From Cunninghamia lanceolata (Eukaryota > Streptophyta > Pinopsida > Cupressales > Cupressaceae), in NCBI GenBank assembly GCA_027924645.1, contig BSBN01000334.1:7124501-7188500 (forward strand): a stretch of 64,000 bases of DNA, written 5' to 3'. The notes beneath the pieces are model-generated. The model ran no database searches and was not told the DNA's origin. It saw nothing but the letters and a program-made list of their open reading frames with translations. Of this stretch, positions 1-11,354 are shown piece by piece. The first letter of the stretch is position 1. Every line of letters starts with the position of its first letter. Both the position numbers and the translations under genes were made by a program.

Positions 1-174
1 AGGCAATTGTGTTTTTGTTCTCATCACTTTTCAATTTTTTTAAAGTGCCAATTGTGTTTTTTGCTCATATTTATTTTTAATGGAGTTAAATTTCAATTTA
101 TTTGAACACTGCAACCCTTATAGTTAAGGGAATTAATAAATAAATATGTAATTTACCAATAACAATCTTAATCA

Positions 175-1560
175 ATATTAAATAGGTGAATGGTAGTTTT
201 AGTATGATAATTAAATAATTTAAGTGAGATTAGATTTGTAGGAATTTATTGATTTTTTATAAATTATATCTAATTGTTTTAATTGAATAAAATATAAGTA
301 TATTGTCTAAAAATTTGTGTTAAATATTTTTTGTATTTTTTCTTTTTTATCACTATAAATTAAATTGAAAAATATGTTTTTATGTAAATATTGTGTCAAA
401 TCTTTTTGCATTTCTCTTTTTATCATAGTAAATTAAATTAGAAAAGAATTTTATATATTATCTAATAAATTATTGTCTCTTTAAAGATAGTCAAGATTCT
501 TTAAAAGATCCTTATTTGTAAACATGATTAGTAAATGAAAAAATTTTACTCCTCAACCTAACACAAATTAACTTCTTCAAAAAGAAATTAAATAATTATA
601 CTCATCAATCTAACTTAAATTAACTTTCAAATAGAAATTAAATAATTTTACTCATCAATCTAACATAAATTAATCTCTTCAAGGGTTGTGTAGACAATCT
701 TTCATTTCAAATGTTAATTCAAATTCTTTGCAAATTTTGCTGCATAGAGGCTTCTTAAACTTTGGCACTTAGAGAAAGAATACCATTGCTTATACTCCTA
801 ATACCATGGGATACTAAATTAACATTACAAGATGTTAATATGCTAAATTCAAATCTCTCCATATTCAAAACATGAAAATAATATATTTTATTTTTCTAAT
901 TTCAATTTCAATTTGAAAGACAAACGAGTATTTAAAATTTGTGAGATACACCATTGCTTATACTCCTAATACCATGGGATACTAAATTAACATTACAAGA
1001 TGTTAATATGCTAAATTCAAATCTCTCCATATTCAAAACGTGAAAACAATATATTTTATTTTTCTAATTTCAATTTCAATTTGAAAGAAAAACCAGTATT
1101 TAAAATTTGTAAGATACAAATTCATAATAATAATAACATTGTTGACTTGGGATTCTTATTTATTTTTCTTCGTACTTTCTACTTGTTCTTTCATTTGATC
1201 TATAATAATATACTTGTCATTCCCACACATTCAATCTTATGACAATAATAAAGGTTTTGAATTTTGGAGAATATTATTTAACTAATTCCAAAATTACATT
1301 CAATTAGTCAAAAAATACTCTTCAATTGAGTTAGTAATTTTCAGATTTTTACATTATAAAATGTAAGATTCCTATTGTATAAATATGTGCATCCTTTAAA
1401 ACATTAACTCTAACAAGCAATAGAATGTAGTTGTGGTGTCTCCCTTTAACATGATTTGGTAAGGAATTTTAGCTAAATTACATATTGGTTTGTATTGAAT
1501 ATTTAATTTACTCATCACTTGTCAATTTACTAGGTAATATATTTAGTACTCATTTCTCTA
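175..1560 (-). repeat. Inverted, diverged copy of the GRAS-downstream segment
   Basis: Reverse-complementing this AT-rich stretch gives a sequence alignable by eye with 26771-27730 and 31600-32290: the same order of blocks, including the 'tcaatttactcatcac' motif, the block around 'gacttgggattctta' and the 'taactaaaac' end. It is more diverged than those two copies are from each other. Homology stops near position 175, before the GRAS coding end would be reached, and breaks off at about 1560. No coding sequence is visible. The element-like look comes from segmental duplication, not from terminal repeats, none of which I see. Confidence 0.6.
783..1118. repeat. Two-copy tandem duplication, period 168 bp
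   Basis: Copy 1 (783-950) and copy 2 (951-1118) both begin 'ccattgcttatactcctaat' and share nearly every base through 'gatac'. The related copies at 27200 and 32040 hold this block only once, so the duplication happened after this copy separated from them. Confidence 0.85.
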
Positions 1561-1679
1561 AATTTTAAATTATTTTTGTGGAGTTTGTGATCTCATAAAT
1601 GATATAGAATATAGAGAAATTTTTTAAGAGTTTTCTGTAGAATTAGGGCCACCATTTTATTGTGAATGAGATATAAAAT

Positions 1680-2110
1680 TAATACTGATATAACATCGAC
1701 GTGCTTTAAAACCACAGATAAATGCAACGTATCAGACATATGTCTCGGTTACAACATTCTCGCCGGCGTTGTGTTTGCACATCCATATCACAAAGCGGTG
1801 AAAACTATGCGGAATCTCTTATTAGTCGGCACATGCTGTTTAGAAGTAAAATGTCGGTTGTTCTTAGCTTCATATGTCCGCAGATGGATCGATAAATCCG
1901 CGAATAATAAATTAAATGAGTCAGCCGGCAAAGTATATGTCTGGCATTTTATGCGAGGCGGGGCCATTGTCAGATGCTCGGCGTCAATTGCAGACGTGGG
2001 CAAAGGTTGTGTGAATGGTGGAGTCACAACCATCTCTCATACTTCAGTTAGTCAACGCTAGTAGAAATATGATTAATAAAACCCTCTACCGTAAGCAATC
2101 TCAACACTTG
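1680..2110 (-). repeat. Inverted copy of the segment at 11355-11824
   Basis: The reverse complement matches 11355-11824 block by block: 'gttttattaat', 'gttgactaactgaagtat', 'caatggccccgcctc', 'ttgccggctga' and 'gtgccgactaataagag'. It lacks the roughly 90-bp internal duplication seen there. Open frames across it on both strands are broken at different places in the two copies, so I read them as chance frames. Position 1560-1680 between the two homologous blocks has no counterpart elsewhere in the window. Confidence 0.6.
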
Positions 2111-2499
2111 CCGGATGATTTGTTATTAACGTGTGAAGAGCAGATATATAATAACTCGATTTGTCACACAAACATGAATTTTCCAATACTGCAACTCATA
2201 AATGTGCTTTCCACATGGTGGGGAGCAATCAATTTGAAAGGTTGCCGAGTACTTCAATTAAAATTTGATTTAGTTCCTATGTTGTAATTTTGACGTATAT
2301 TAAAATAATATAAATAATAAGTTATTAAAAATTGAATGTAATATTTAAGTGTTTAAAATGTGTAGGTTGTAATGAATGTGAGTGCAAGGTTTTGACTGAG
2401 TATTGTTGGTAAACAGATTTGTCACTCTAGATTAAAATGTGACTTGTCCAATAGACAATGACAAATATTCTAACAATTGGATAAGTTGTTAATGGGCTA
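2111..2499. other. AT-rich stretch, no feature seen
   Basis: No coding similarity, repeat or structural signal that I can support. Confidence 0.5.
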
Positions 2500-2980
2500 A
2501 CAACTTTCTTCTACATTTGAGAGGGGCAGCTTCCTATTCGCTTTATATTCAGCGATCATGGCATTCCATGAGATCACATTTCTTTGGGGTGGCCATTTCC
2601 AAAAGCTCCCATATGCACATGCCAAGAGGAATTTGGCAAAAGTTGTGGAATCATGGATTTTACATCTATCAAGAGCATTTTCCTTAAAATTTCTAAACCC
2701 TTCCCAACAAATCCATTTCATACATAACTTGTAATCCTTTCTTTCTATGAGATAATATAATTTGGAGGAATCTATCAAACAACTTGTGTGCCTTGTTAGA
2801 TATTTCCACATCTTACATACATATCTACCCAAACATTTGTAACTATAATATATGACAAAAACTCTCCTCAAAATATGCTTTGATGGATGCCAAACTTTGT
2901 TCTAAAGCTTCCATGTTGGTGCAGGTTGAGAGAATACTTGCAAAGGTTGCACAGTTTGTCTTTATGCCTGGCAAAATGCA
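2500..2980 (-). pseudogene. PPR (pentatricopeptide repeat) protein remnant
   Basis: Read on the minus strand from 2980 downwards, consecutive pieces in shifting frames match the canonical plant PLS-class PPR pattern. They are 'ATFASILSTC' with 'ALEQ' following (about 2895-2960), then 'VWVDMYVRCGNI', then 'AHKLFDRF', and after about 150 bases of unrelated sequence 'RNVISWNAMIAEY' (about 2540-2585). These correspond to the end of one repeat, the 'ALxDMYAKCG' segment and the start of the next repeat. PPR proteins of this class bind organellar RNA and often guide its editing. Only about one and a half repeats remain, with frameshifts between pieces and no start codon, so this is a decayed fragment. 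It could be a processed or duplicated copy of a PPR gene elsewhere. The identity of the family is fairly secure; which gene it came from cannot be told. Confidence 0.65.
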
Positions 2981-3010
2981 TTCACATGAAGTTTAGGTAG
3001 TTATAATAAC

Positions 3011-3255
3011 TACTTAGGCATCGGCCCTTTGAGTCCGGTTAACCTTAACCAGCTGGTACGTTGTAAACAACCGCCTGGTCGAAACTTGTATGGACCAATA
3101 GTAATGATCGAAAACTAGTCAACAGGTAGTACGATAGCTATGGTCGAAGGCAGTTGAGTCTGGTTGAAATCTAGTTGGAGCCGACTGAACGCCACGTCAG
3201 AAAAGCCATACAGTCGGTCATTTACAATGCATTGGTTGTTTATGGCTGGGCTTTA
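3011..3255 (+). repeat. Dispersed repeat, copy 1 (partner at 48565-48800)
   Basis: Shares with 48565-48800 an ordered set of blocks: 'cagctggtacgttgtaaa' against 'cagctagtgcgttgtaaa', then 'tggtcgaaa/tggttgaaa', several 'gtcgg/gtcga' words, 'acagtcgg', and 'ttggttgtttatggctggg' against 'cagttgtttattgtgggca'. Similarity is patchy, perhaps 60-65%. No termini or target duplication identified. Could be fragments of an LTR or TRIM. Confidence 0.35.
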
Positions 3256-3259
3256 AGTC

Positions 3260-3870
3260 CTTTTCACAACCACAACTTTTGAATTCAAAAACTTTTTCGA
3301 CAACTTAAGAGAATTTGTGAACTTGTTGAAAATCACAAATTGTTAAAAATCACTTGTTGAAAATCGTAAGTTCTAACTTTTCACAAGTTATAACTTTTCA
3401 CAAATTATCAAAAACTACAACTTGGACTTTCCTTCATTGGTGTATTAAAAAGTAGTTTAGAATATTCCTTTGAACTTTTGAAAAGATGAGCTAGTCAAAT
3501 CCACAAGTTAGAATAACTAACTCTTTGCACTCCTTTCATTTTGCAAGTTATCCAAATTCACAAGTTCATTTATGGACTTTGTCAAATCTACAAGTTAGAA
3601 TAACTAACTTCTATTTGGAAAGTTTATTTAGGAGTTAGCCAAATCTACAAGTTAGAATAACTAACATTTTGTACTCCTTGTAAAAATTTCTAAGTTTCTC
3701 ATCGACCTCTCGTAACTTTTAAAAATCATAACTTGCCAAAAATTATAACTTTTTGAAAACTACAAGTTGTTCAAAATCATAACCACCAATTCACAACTTC
3801 CCACTTTTCACAAGTTATAACTTTTCACAACTTCACATTCTTTGAAGTTATAAATTTTCACAACTTTCGA
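3260..3870. repeat. Degenerate array of 'cacaagttataactttt'-like words
   Basis: Short imperfect repeats fill this stretch. The clearest is 'caaatctacaagttagaata' followed by 'actaac', which occurs three times (near 3496, 3582 and 3639). Around these are many variants of 'caaaatcacaagttataact'. There is no fixed period. No coding sequence. Confidence 0.6.
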
Positions 3871-5224
3871 TTTATGTCTTGTGCTTTCAACAAACTTGGT
3901 GGAAGTTGAGAATACTTTTAAAAGTTTATTTCTACAACCTAAAAAAAAAACTATCTTTTTAATATCTCTTAAATGATGAGGAAATTTTCCATAAAAACCT
4001 ATCACATTGTGCACAATAGAGACATAATAATCTCCGCCAGACCATTTTGTTCCAGCTCATATAAAACCATTATTTAATTGTTTCCGCAAACTACCTAATG
4101 AAAAATTGAATATTTAATATCTCCTAAACTGGAAGGCATATTGATCTGGAAACTTGCCAGATTATGAGAAATGGAGGTACAAACACCATCGTAAAAGGAT
4201 TTTATACCAACTATCATAAATTTCAAGATTTAATTCTTTTCATGATTTTTCATACTGTAGAACTATTTCTTGGACTTCGACTAAAGTAGACAAACAATTC
4301 CTCCTTCAAACTAGAATGCGACTTAACACTTTAGGATAATTAGAGCATTTGTGACTTGGGAGTGATTCAACATAGCGATTTTGATACAAAAAGTTTAAAA
4401 ATTGGCAAGTTAAAAACGAGGCCATTACGGTTCAATTTGACCCTAACCAAAGATTCCATAACCAACCCAAAACTCCCATCTAGGATGGAAAATCAAACTC
4501 CAAATTAATCTTATAAGTCATCTTGAGAGAAAACACAATATACATGTATTTGGGGTTTACAATTTATCAAGTTTAGGGTTTATAATTTATCATATTTAAG
4601 GTTTATTATTTACTAGGTTTATGGTTTATGGTTTATAAATTATTGACTTTAGGGATTAGGCTTTCAATTTATAGTTTAATTTTTAGGTTTTAAGGTTTAT
4701 TTATTTATAAATTAGGTTTTAAATTTTTGAATTGAAATAGAAGTCAAATTAAATTTCAAATCAGGTTTTAAATTTTCAAATTCGAGTAGAAATTAGGTTT
4801 TTAGGGTTTTGAGAAATCCCTGATTTGAGAAATTCAAATTCAATTTTAATTTGCACTGTGTCACCTATCAACGTTAGCAACCTTCTATTCATGACTTCTA
4901 TTTAAAGATTGTGTATCACTATGGGATGATACATCATCATCCATGTGGTCAAAGAAAGGTCATGAGGTGGTTGTTAGTATTTCCCCTTCATTATTACTGT
5001 TTTGCTAGGAGCTCTATGTTTTTAAATAAAACTAAATGGTGTGGAAAATCTGAACCTTTGACTTAATACTTTTTTTAAAAATTAATAAAAAATATTACTT
5101 TTATTTGAAAGTAGCCTTCCAATCGGAACTTAAATTTGACAATTGTATAGTTGTATTTAAGCATTTTTACTGTAAAATACAATCAAAATTTAAAAAAGAT
5201 TGTATCATATGAAAGAAAAGATTT
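3871..5224. other. AT-rich, non-coding; includes telomere-like degenerate words
   Basis: Between about 4550 and 4700 the words 'tttagggtttataatttat' and 'aggtttatggtttatggttt' recur, resembling a decayed TTTAGGG array but never forming two perfect units in a row. The rest of the stretch shows nothing I can name. Confidence 0.35.
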
Positions 5225-5226
5225 TG

Positions 5227-5258
<32 letters not shown>

Positions 5259-5315
5259 CATATATATATTTATATATACATATATATATATACATATATA
5301 TACATATATATATAA
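5225..5315. repeat. AT microsatellite (TATA/TATG)
   Basis: About 90 bases of alternating TA interrupted by ATG and ATAC steps. Confidence 0.9.
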
Positions 5316-5467
5316 CTATAACTTATACTATGACCTTTTATAGTATTTGAAGGGCACCATTGAATAGATAATTGCCATCAAAAAGATGCTTGACAGGCAA
5401 GGTGGACTGTCAAATTTAAGCCCTGCTTCGAATGAAGTTGGGTCGTCATCGGTACAAAAATAATAAA

Positions 5468-5472
5468 AAGAT
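5468..5472. repeat. Target-site duplication of copia element 1 (left)
   Basis: AAGAT here and AAGAT at 11199-11203 flank the element exactly, defining a 5-bp duplication of the insertion site. Confidence 0.9.
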
Positions 5473-5947
5473 TGTTGTGCATGTGGCTATTGAAGCCCAA
5501 TTGTAATGGCAACCTTACTGCCTTTGATTCCTTGAAACTGCCCTATCTGCTCAATCTGCACATTAGCCATTCTTGGCTTGTAACCGCTGTCTGTTCTGAT
5601 TTATTCATTCTAGATGTTTGGTAGGTTGTTGGGGTATTTGAGTCTTTTGGAGGATGCAAGGCATTTGGCTTGCTGCTGTTCTACGATGATATGAGAGGTT
5701 TATGTAACACTGAGTTATAGATATAGCTGCTGTTCAATATATAGTCACATATGTAATACAGGAAGAGAGAGATGTATTTAGATAATAAAATGCCCTTCGT
5801 TGTGGATGTAGCCAAGTATTGGTGAACCACGTTAAATGATCATGTTCTTCTGTGTGTGTGTTTTATTATTTTGTTCTGAGCATTTGTTTTGATTTGTTGT
5901 TCTTGTTTTTGGTTCTGTTATTCTGTTATTCTATTTTAGAATTTACA
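5473..5947 (+). repeat. 5' LTR of copia element 1
   Basis: 475 bp, TGTTGTGCAT...TTTACA, directly repeated at 10733-11198. It should hold the element's promoter and RNA 5' end; no single TATA box stands out. Confidence 0.95.
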
Positions 5948-5949
5948 AT

Positions 5950-5962
5950 TGGTATCAGAGCT
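5950..5962 (+). promoter_or_regulatory. Primer-binding site (tRNA-iMet), copia element 1
   Basis: TGGTATCAGAGCT starts two bases after the LTR end. This is the standard plant sequence complementary to the 3' end of initiator methionine tRNA, which primes minus-strand DNA synthesis. Confidence 0.9.
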
Positions 5963-6028
5963 CTATGTGAAACTCGGTCCAGGAGATAGCCTGTGAAGTT
6001 TTTTTTGGGAACCTATATAGCAATCGAA

Positions 6029-9000
6029 ATGGATGATTTAGAAAAATGGAAAATAGAGAAATTTATAGGCAAAAACTTTGGTCTTTGGAAAGTGCATATG
6101 GAGTCTCTTCTTATCAAATAGGACTTGTCACTTGCCTTACTAGCGAAAGCCACAGGACAAGGTACTATGAAGGATGAAGACTGGGACATACTAGACATGA
6201 AAGCGAAGGCAACTATTTTTCTCTCATTGTCTAGCAATGTATTATTTAATGTCTCAAATGAGAGTACTATGAAAGCGCTTTGGGAAAACCTCTCCAGTAT
6301 GTATGTGATTGCTTCAGCTTCAAACAAGGTATTTATTATGAAGAAATTATATAACTTAAAAATGAAAGAAGGTGGGGTTATGCCCAATCATCTGAATGAA
6401 TTTAACACCTTAGTTACTCAATTAGCTTCGGTGGGTATCAAGTTAGATCCTGAGATTAAAGCAATTTTGCTATTGTGTTCATTACCAAATAGATGGGAAG
6501 GTGTTGTCATGGCTGTGAGCACTTCTATAGCAGCCAAGAGTACATTGGTTTTTTATGACATTGCAGCTACTCTTCTCAGCGAAGACATGAGAAGGAAACA
6601 TCAAGAACCCTCATTCGGCAATGCTCTAACAGCTGTAAGTATAAACAATAGGGGAAGAAGCCATGACAGAGGTAGATACAACAACTGGAGAAGGTTAGAA
6701 TCTAGTCCGCGATCGAAGTTTAGGAGCAGAACTGGTTCGTGTTGGTTTTGTGAAAAACCCGAACACAATAAGAAGAACTGTTGGAACTATAAGAAAGCTC
6801 AAGGCAACGTGAGCACAAATAATCAACCAAACATTGCAAGTGATGGTGTTTTGGTCCTATCAGCTAGTGATACAAATGCAGATTCGTGGGTCCTTGATTC
6901 CAGCACCTCTTTTCATGCCACTTCATGCCGTCAAGGTTCCACTAATTTTCAAGAAGGCACATTCGGTAAGGTGTTTCTTGGTGACAATAAAGAACGTGAC
7001 ATTTTAGGAAAAGGAGATATAATATTGAATCAAAAAAATGGAGACAAACTAACTTTGATGGATGTTAAATATGTACCCATGTTAAAAATAAATTTAATTT
7101 CTATTAGTCAGCTTATAGGCAACGGATGCAATGTTAAATTTTCTCTTGATTCATGGAAAATTACAAAGGGGCTTTTAGTAATGGCAAGAGGAAAGAAGCA
7201 AGCTAATCTCTATATTCTGGACTGTTTTGGTGAAGTGGGAGTTGCCTTGTCGGCTATGGACAGTGGGTTTGAAATATGGCACAAAAGGCTCGGTCATATG
7301 AGCCAAAAAGGTCTTCAAGTTATGCTTCAGCGCAATCAGCTTCCAGGCCTCAACTCCATCGACTTAGAATTATGTGAACATTACCTTTATGGCAAACATT
7401 GCCATACTAGTTTCGTGAGAACAGGGCATGACAAGAAAACTACTCCGTTGGAACTTGTTCATTCTGACGTTTTCGGTCCGACTCAGGTAACTTCTTCTAG
7501 TGGAGCAAATTATTTTGTAACCTTTCTAGATGATTGTACTCAAAAAATCTAGATTTATATGTTGAACAGAAAATCTGAGGTATTTTCAAAATTTAAGATT
7601 TTTAAAGCTTCTGTTGAAAACTAGATTGGGCATAAAATTAAATGCCTACTAATAGACAATGGTGGAGAATATTGCTCTTCAGAGTTTGATTCTTTTTGTG
7701 TAGACCATGGTATTCGATGGATCAAAACTGTCCCTTATACACCTCAGGAGAACAGTACAGCTGAAAGGCTCAATCGTGCGATACTTGAGAGAGCCAGATG
7801 CATGCTCTCCAATGCTGGATTGGGCAAAGAGTTTTGGGTAGAGGCATGTAATACTGCTGTGTATTTAATCAATTGAGCTCCATTATCTAGGCTGGATTTT
7901 GACATACTTGAGGAGACATGGCTTGGCAAATGAATTTCCCATCAGCATTTGCGGGTGTTTGGCTGTGTCGTTTTTGTTCACATTTCGAAAGAGCAAAGAA
8001 CTAAGTTAGATTTTAAATCAAAAAGGTGTGTTTTTCTCAGCTATGGTGAAGATCAATTTGGCTTTCATCTTTGGGATCCCGTTGCAAAGATTATAATCCA
8101 TAGTCGTGATGTTGTGCTTAATGAGAAGGATTTTCCAGGTTTGCAACCCTGCAACTCATCTCTGATAGAGTATATTGATGTGGATTTGTTCAATAATGGT
8201 AAGGTGAGGCAACCCACCATTACATTTTCTCAGCCACTTGTTACATCTATACACTCTTACATCACAGGAGCTCCTATTTCTTTAGCTACTATGCCTTTAG
8301 TTGGATGCACAATTCCCACCCAGTCCTCAATTGGTATGCCCTGCATTATTGCTACATAGCCTCCCTATTCTCACTCACTGTCCTCTGTTAATCCAACACA
8401 GCCACCCTTACTTCAAACGCTGCCTTATTTAGATGTTTCGCTACCTTCATATACTCCACTGCAGCCATTGTTTGGTCATCTGCTGCCCTCTAAACAACCA
8501 ACACAACATGTATTTGGTCATATGCTGTCATCCAATATACCAACGTAGCATGTATTTGGTCATACACTATCATCCAATACACCAATGTAGCCTTTAAACC
8601 TTTCAACACTACCTTTAGACTCCTCAACATAGCCTCCAACACCCCATTCACTGCCCTCTAATAGTTCACCGCTGCCATCTAATGTTGCATCGCTGCCCCT
8701 AACACAGCCTTTGTCTCATAAAATGTAACCTCTATTTGGTCATTCACTACAAGATGACCATTCACTGCCCTCACAAAGTGATACGCTGCCATTTAGAGGA
8801 GAGTCAATCACCACTACTCTACCTTCAGACCTATATAAAGGTCACTCTTCTACACAGATCAGAGACATGTTGTAGGATAGTGTGACTGGGCAGACCACTA
8901 TGGGTGCACAAATATAGAGATAGGGGAGTTTTCCTCAGGGGCCTCTACAATCAGAGGTTGATGATGTTCATAATTTATTACAGAGACTCAATCTAGACAC

Positions 9001-10660
9001 CAATATCCAGCCAGAGCAAGCTCCACAATTGGGGAGGTCTACTCGTGAGAAGAGGAGGCCTACAAAATTCGATGACTACGAGTTATTGCTCTCTGATTAT
9101 GCAGAGCTGGCAACATATAAACAAGCTTGCAAGCATGAAAATGCACACAATTGGATGGCAGCCATGAACGAAGAAATGGAGTCGTTGAGAGTTAATCACA
9201 CCTGGGATTTGGTTCATCTTCCGCCAAATCGCAAGCCTCTCAAGAACAAATGGATTTATCATTTGAAAGATGAGGATGGAGGAAGAAAAAGGTATAGGGC
9301 CAGATTAGTCGTCAAGGGGTTTGATCAACAAAAAGGTATTGATTTTTCTGAAATCTTTTCTCTAGTTGTTAGAATGGACACAATCCGTGCTGTGTTGGGT
9401 TTGGTTGCCATTTGGGATTTAGAACTTAAGCAACTCGATGTGAAAACAACATTTTTACATGGAGACATTGATGAGGATTTATACATGGAGCAGCTTGAAG
9501 GCTTTGCTCAACCAGGTAAGGAGCATTTATTTTACAAGTTGAAGTGGAGTTTTTATGGGCTGAAGCAAGCTCCAAGACAATGGTATTTAAAATTTGATCG
9601 CTTCATGACTGATAACAACTTTATTCAGTGCGAATCAGATCCTTGTGTTTATCACAAGAAGCTCAATACTGGTGAGTTTGTCATACTTTTGCTCTATGTT
9701 GACGATATGTTAGTAGCTAGTACTAGTGTTAAGATTATTGCTCAGTTGAAGCAGCAGTTGGCTCTTCGTTCTGCCATGAAAGACCTAGGACCAGCCAAAA
9801 GAATACTTGGGATGTACATATATAGAAATAGAAATAAAAGAGAACTCAGGTTGTCCCAAGCAAACTACATTGCCAAAGTGTTGGACAGATTTAATCTATC
9901 TCATGCTAAACCGGTATCTACTCCTTTGGCTAATCATTTCCACCTATCTTCAGCTATTTGTCTAAAAAATTAGGAAGAGGAAGAACAAATGAGGTCTGTT
10001 CCATATACATCTGCAGTTGGCAGTATAATGTACGTAATGGTATGCACTTGTCCAGACATTGCACAAGCAGTTGCTGTTGTGAGCAGATTCATGAGTATTC
10101 CAGGCAAACTACACTAGCAGGCAGTTCAGTGGATTCTACAGTACATGAAAGGTACTTCACATTTTAGTTTATGTTTTGGAGGTACTAGCATTCAACTCCA
10201 TGGTTATGTTGATTCAGATATGGCCAAAGATTTAGACAAACGTAGGTCTACTATTGGTTATGTCTTTACATTTGCCTGGGTAGCCATTAGTTGGGCTTCT
10301 CGGTTGCAACAAGTTGTAGCTTTGTCATCAATAGAGGCTAAATACATTGAGCACTCGGAAGGAGACAAAGAAATGATATGGCTTGAGCATTTGTTGACTA
10401 AACTAGGCTGTCCGAAATCAGTATTTCCATTATATTGTGATAGCCAAAGTGCTATTCACTTGGTAAGAAATTCAGCTTTCCACAATCGAACAAAGCATAT
10501 TGATCTTCAATACCACTTTATCTGCCATGTTATTGACGAAGGCAAGTTGCTGGTCACAAAGATTGACACAAAGGTTAATCTGGCAGATGCATTAACCAAG
10601 ATTGTTCCTCGAGAGAAGTTCAAATTCTATAGATCTTCTCTCGGTCTTCTTCCTCTGTGA
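6029..10660 (+). pseudogene. Copia element 1 Gag-Pol polyprotein, 15 nonsense codons
   Basis: One reading frame runs from the ATG at 6029 to the stop at 10658-10660 with no frameshift. Domains in order: Gag with a CCHC zinc knuckle (CWFCEKPEHNKKNC, about 6748-6790); protease, where the usual DSG/DSA is DSS; GAG-pre-integrase with one zinc Cys changed to Tyr; integrase with D (HSDVFGP), D (IDNGGEY) and E (PQENSTAER); a proline-rich linker; reverse transcriptase with LDVKTTFLHGD and YVDD; RNase H with DSQSAIHL and TKHIDLQY. Premature stops sit at 6119, 7550, 7622, 7874, 7931, 8357, 8546, 8588, 8630, 8726, 8873, 8915, 8921, 9971 and 10115: twelve TAG, two TGA, one TAA. The element cannot make its own proteins but has kept its length, so it could in principle have been mobilised in trans while decaying. 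Confidence 0.95.
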
Positions 10661-10719
10661 CACTGAATTTCTCGAAGGGATCTCTCTCAGAGTAGCTTCA
10701 TTGCCGATCCCATTGGTCT

Positions 10720-10732
10720 TCAAGTGGGAGAT
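10720..10732 (+). promoter_or_regulatory. Polypurine tract, copia element 1
   Basis: 'aagtgggagat' lies directly before the 3' LTR (TGTTGGGC at 10733), the usual position of the plus-strand primer. Confidence 0.75.
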
Positions 10733-11198
10733 TGTTGGGCACGTGGTTGTTGAAGCCCAATTGTAATGGCAACCTTATTGCCTTTGATTCCTTGAAACTA
10801 TCCTATCTACTTGATCTGCACATTAGCCATTCTTGGCTTGTAACTGCTGTCTATTCTGATTTATTCATTCTGGATGTTTGGTAGGTTGTTGGGGTATTCA
10901 AGTCTTTTGGAGGATGCAAGGCATTTGTTTGCTACTGTTCTACGGTGATATGAGAGGTGTATGTAACACTAAGTTATAGATATAGCTGTTGTTCAATATA
11001 CAGTCACATATGTAATACAGGAAGAGAGAGATGTATTCAAATAATTAAATGCCCTTCATTGTGGATGTAGCCAAGTATTGGTGAACCACGTTAAATGATC
11101 CTGTTCTTTTATGTGTGTGTTTTATTATTTCGTTCTAAGCATTTGTTCTGATTTGCTATTTGTGTTTTTTGTTCTGTTATTCTGTTTTAGAATTTACA
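10733..11198 (+). repeat. 3' LTR of copia element 1
   Basis: 466 bp, direct repeat of 5473-5947, followed by the AAGAT duplication. It starts immediately after the purine tract. Confidence 0.95.
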
Positions 11199-11354
11199 AA
11201 GATTACCTTCAAACGAAGGATTACCTTTATTCAAAGGTCATTTCTAACTCACCTTTAGATTTTTATGGTAACATTTTTGAGACTTACAAGATAGATAATC
11301 TCTTCCTTGACCAAACAACCCTAGTAATATATTTTATTTGAATTCACTAAACAC

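Larger units (their letters stand above)
5473..11198 (+). mobile_element. Ty1/copia LTR retrotransposon 1, complete but coding-dead
   Basis: The 5726-bp element is bounded by LTRs at 5473-5947 and 10733-11198 that begin TGTTG and end TTTACA, with AAGAT duplicated on both sides. A tRNA-iMet primer site follows the left LTR and a purine tract precedes the right LTR. Inside, domains run gag, protease, integrase, reverse transcriptase, RNase H, which is the copia order. The LTRs differ at several percent of sites by eye, so the insertion is not recent. The polyprotein frame is unshifted but carries 15 stops. The lineage within copia was not determined. Confidence 0.95.

Noticed and set aside
1666..2061. 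131-codon frame in the inverted repeat copy
   Set aside because: The homologous segment at 11377-11736 is open on the other strand with different breaks, so no protein is conserved.
4550..4700. Interstitial telomere array
   Set aside because: TTTAGGG-like words are scattered and degenerate; no two perfect units are adjacent.
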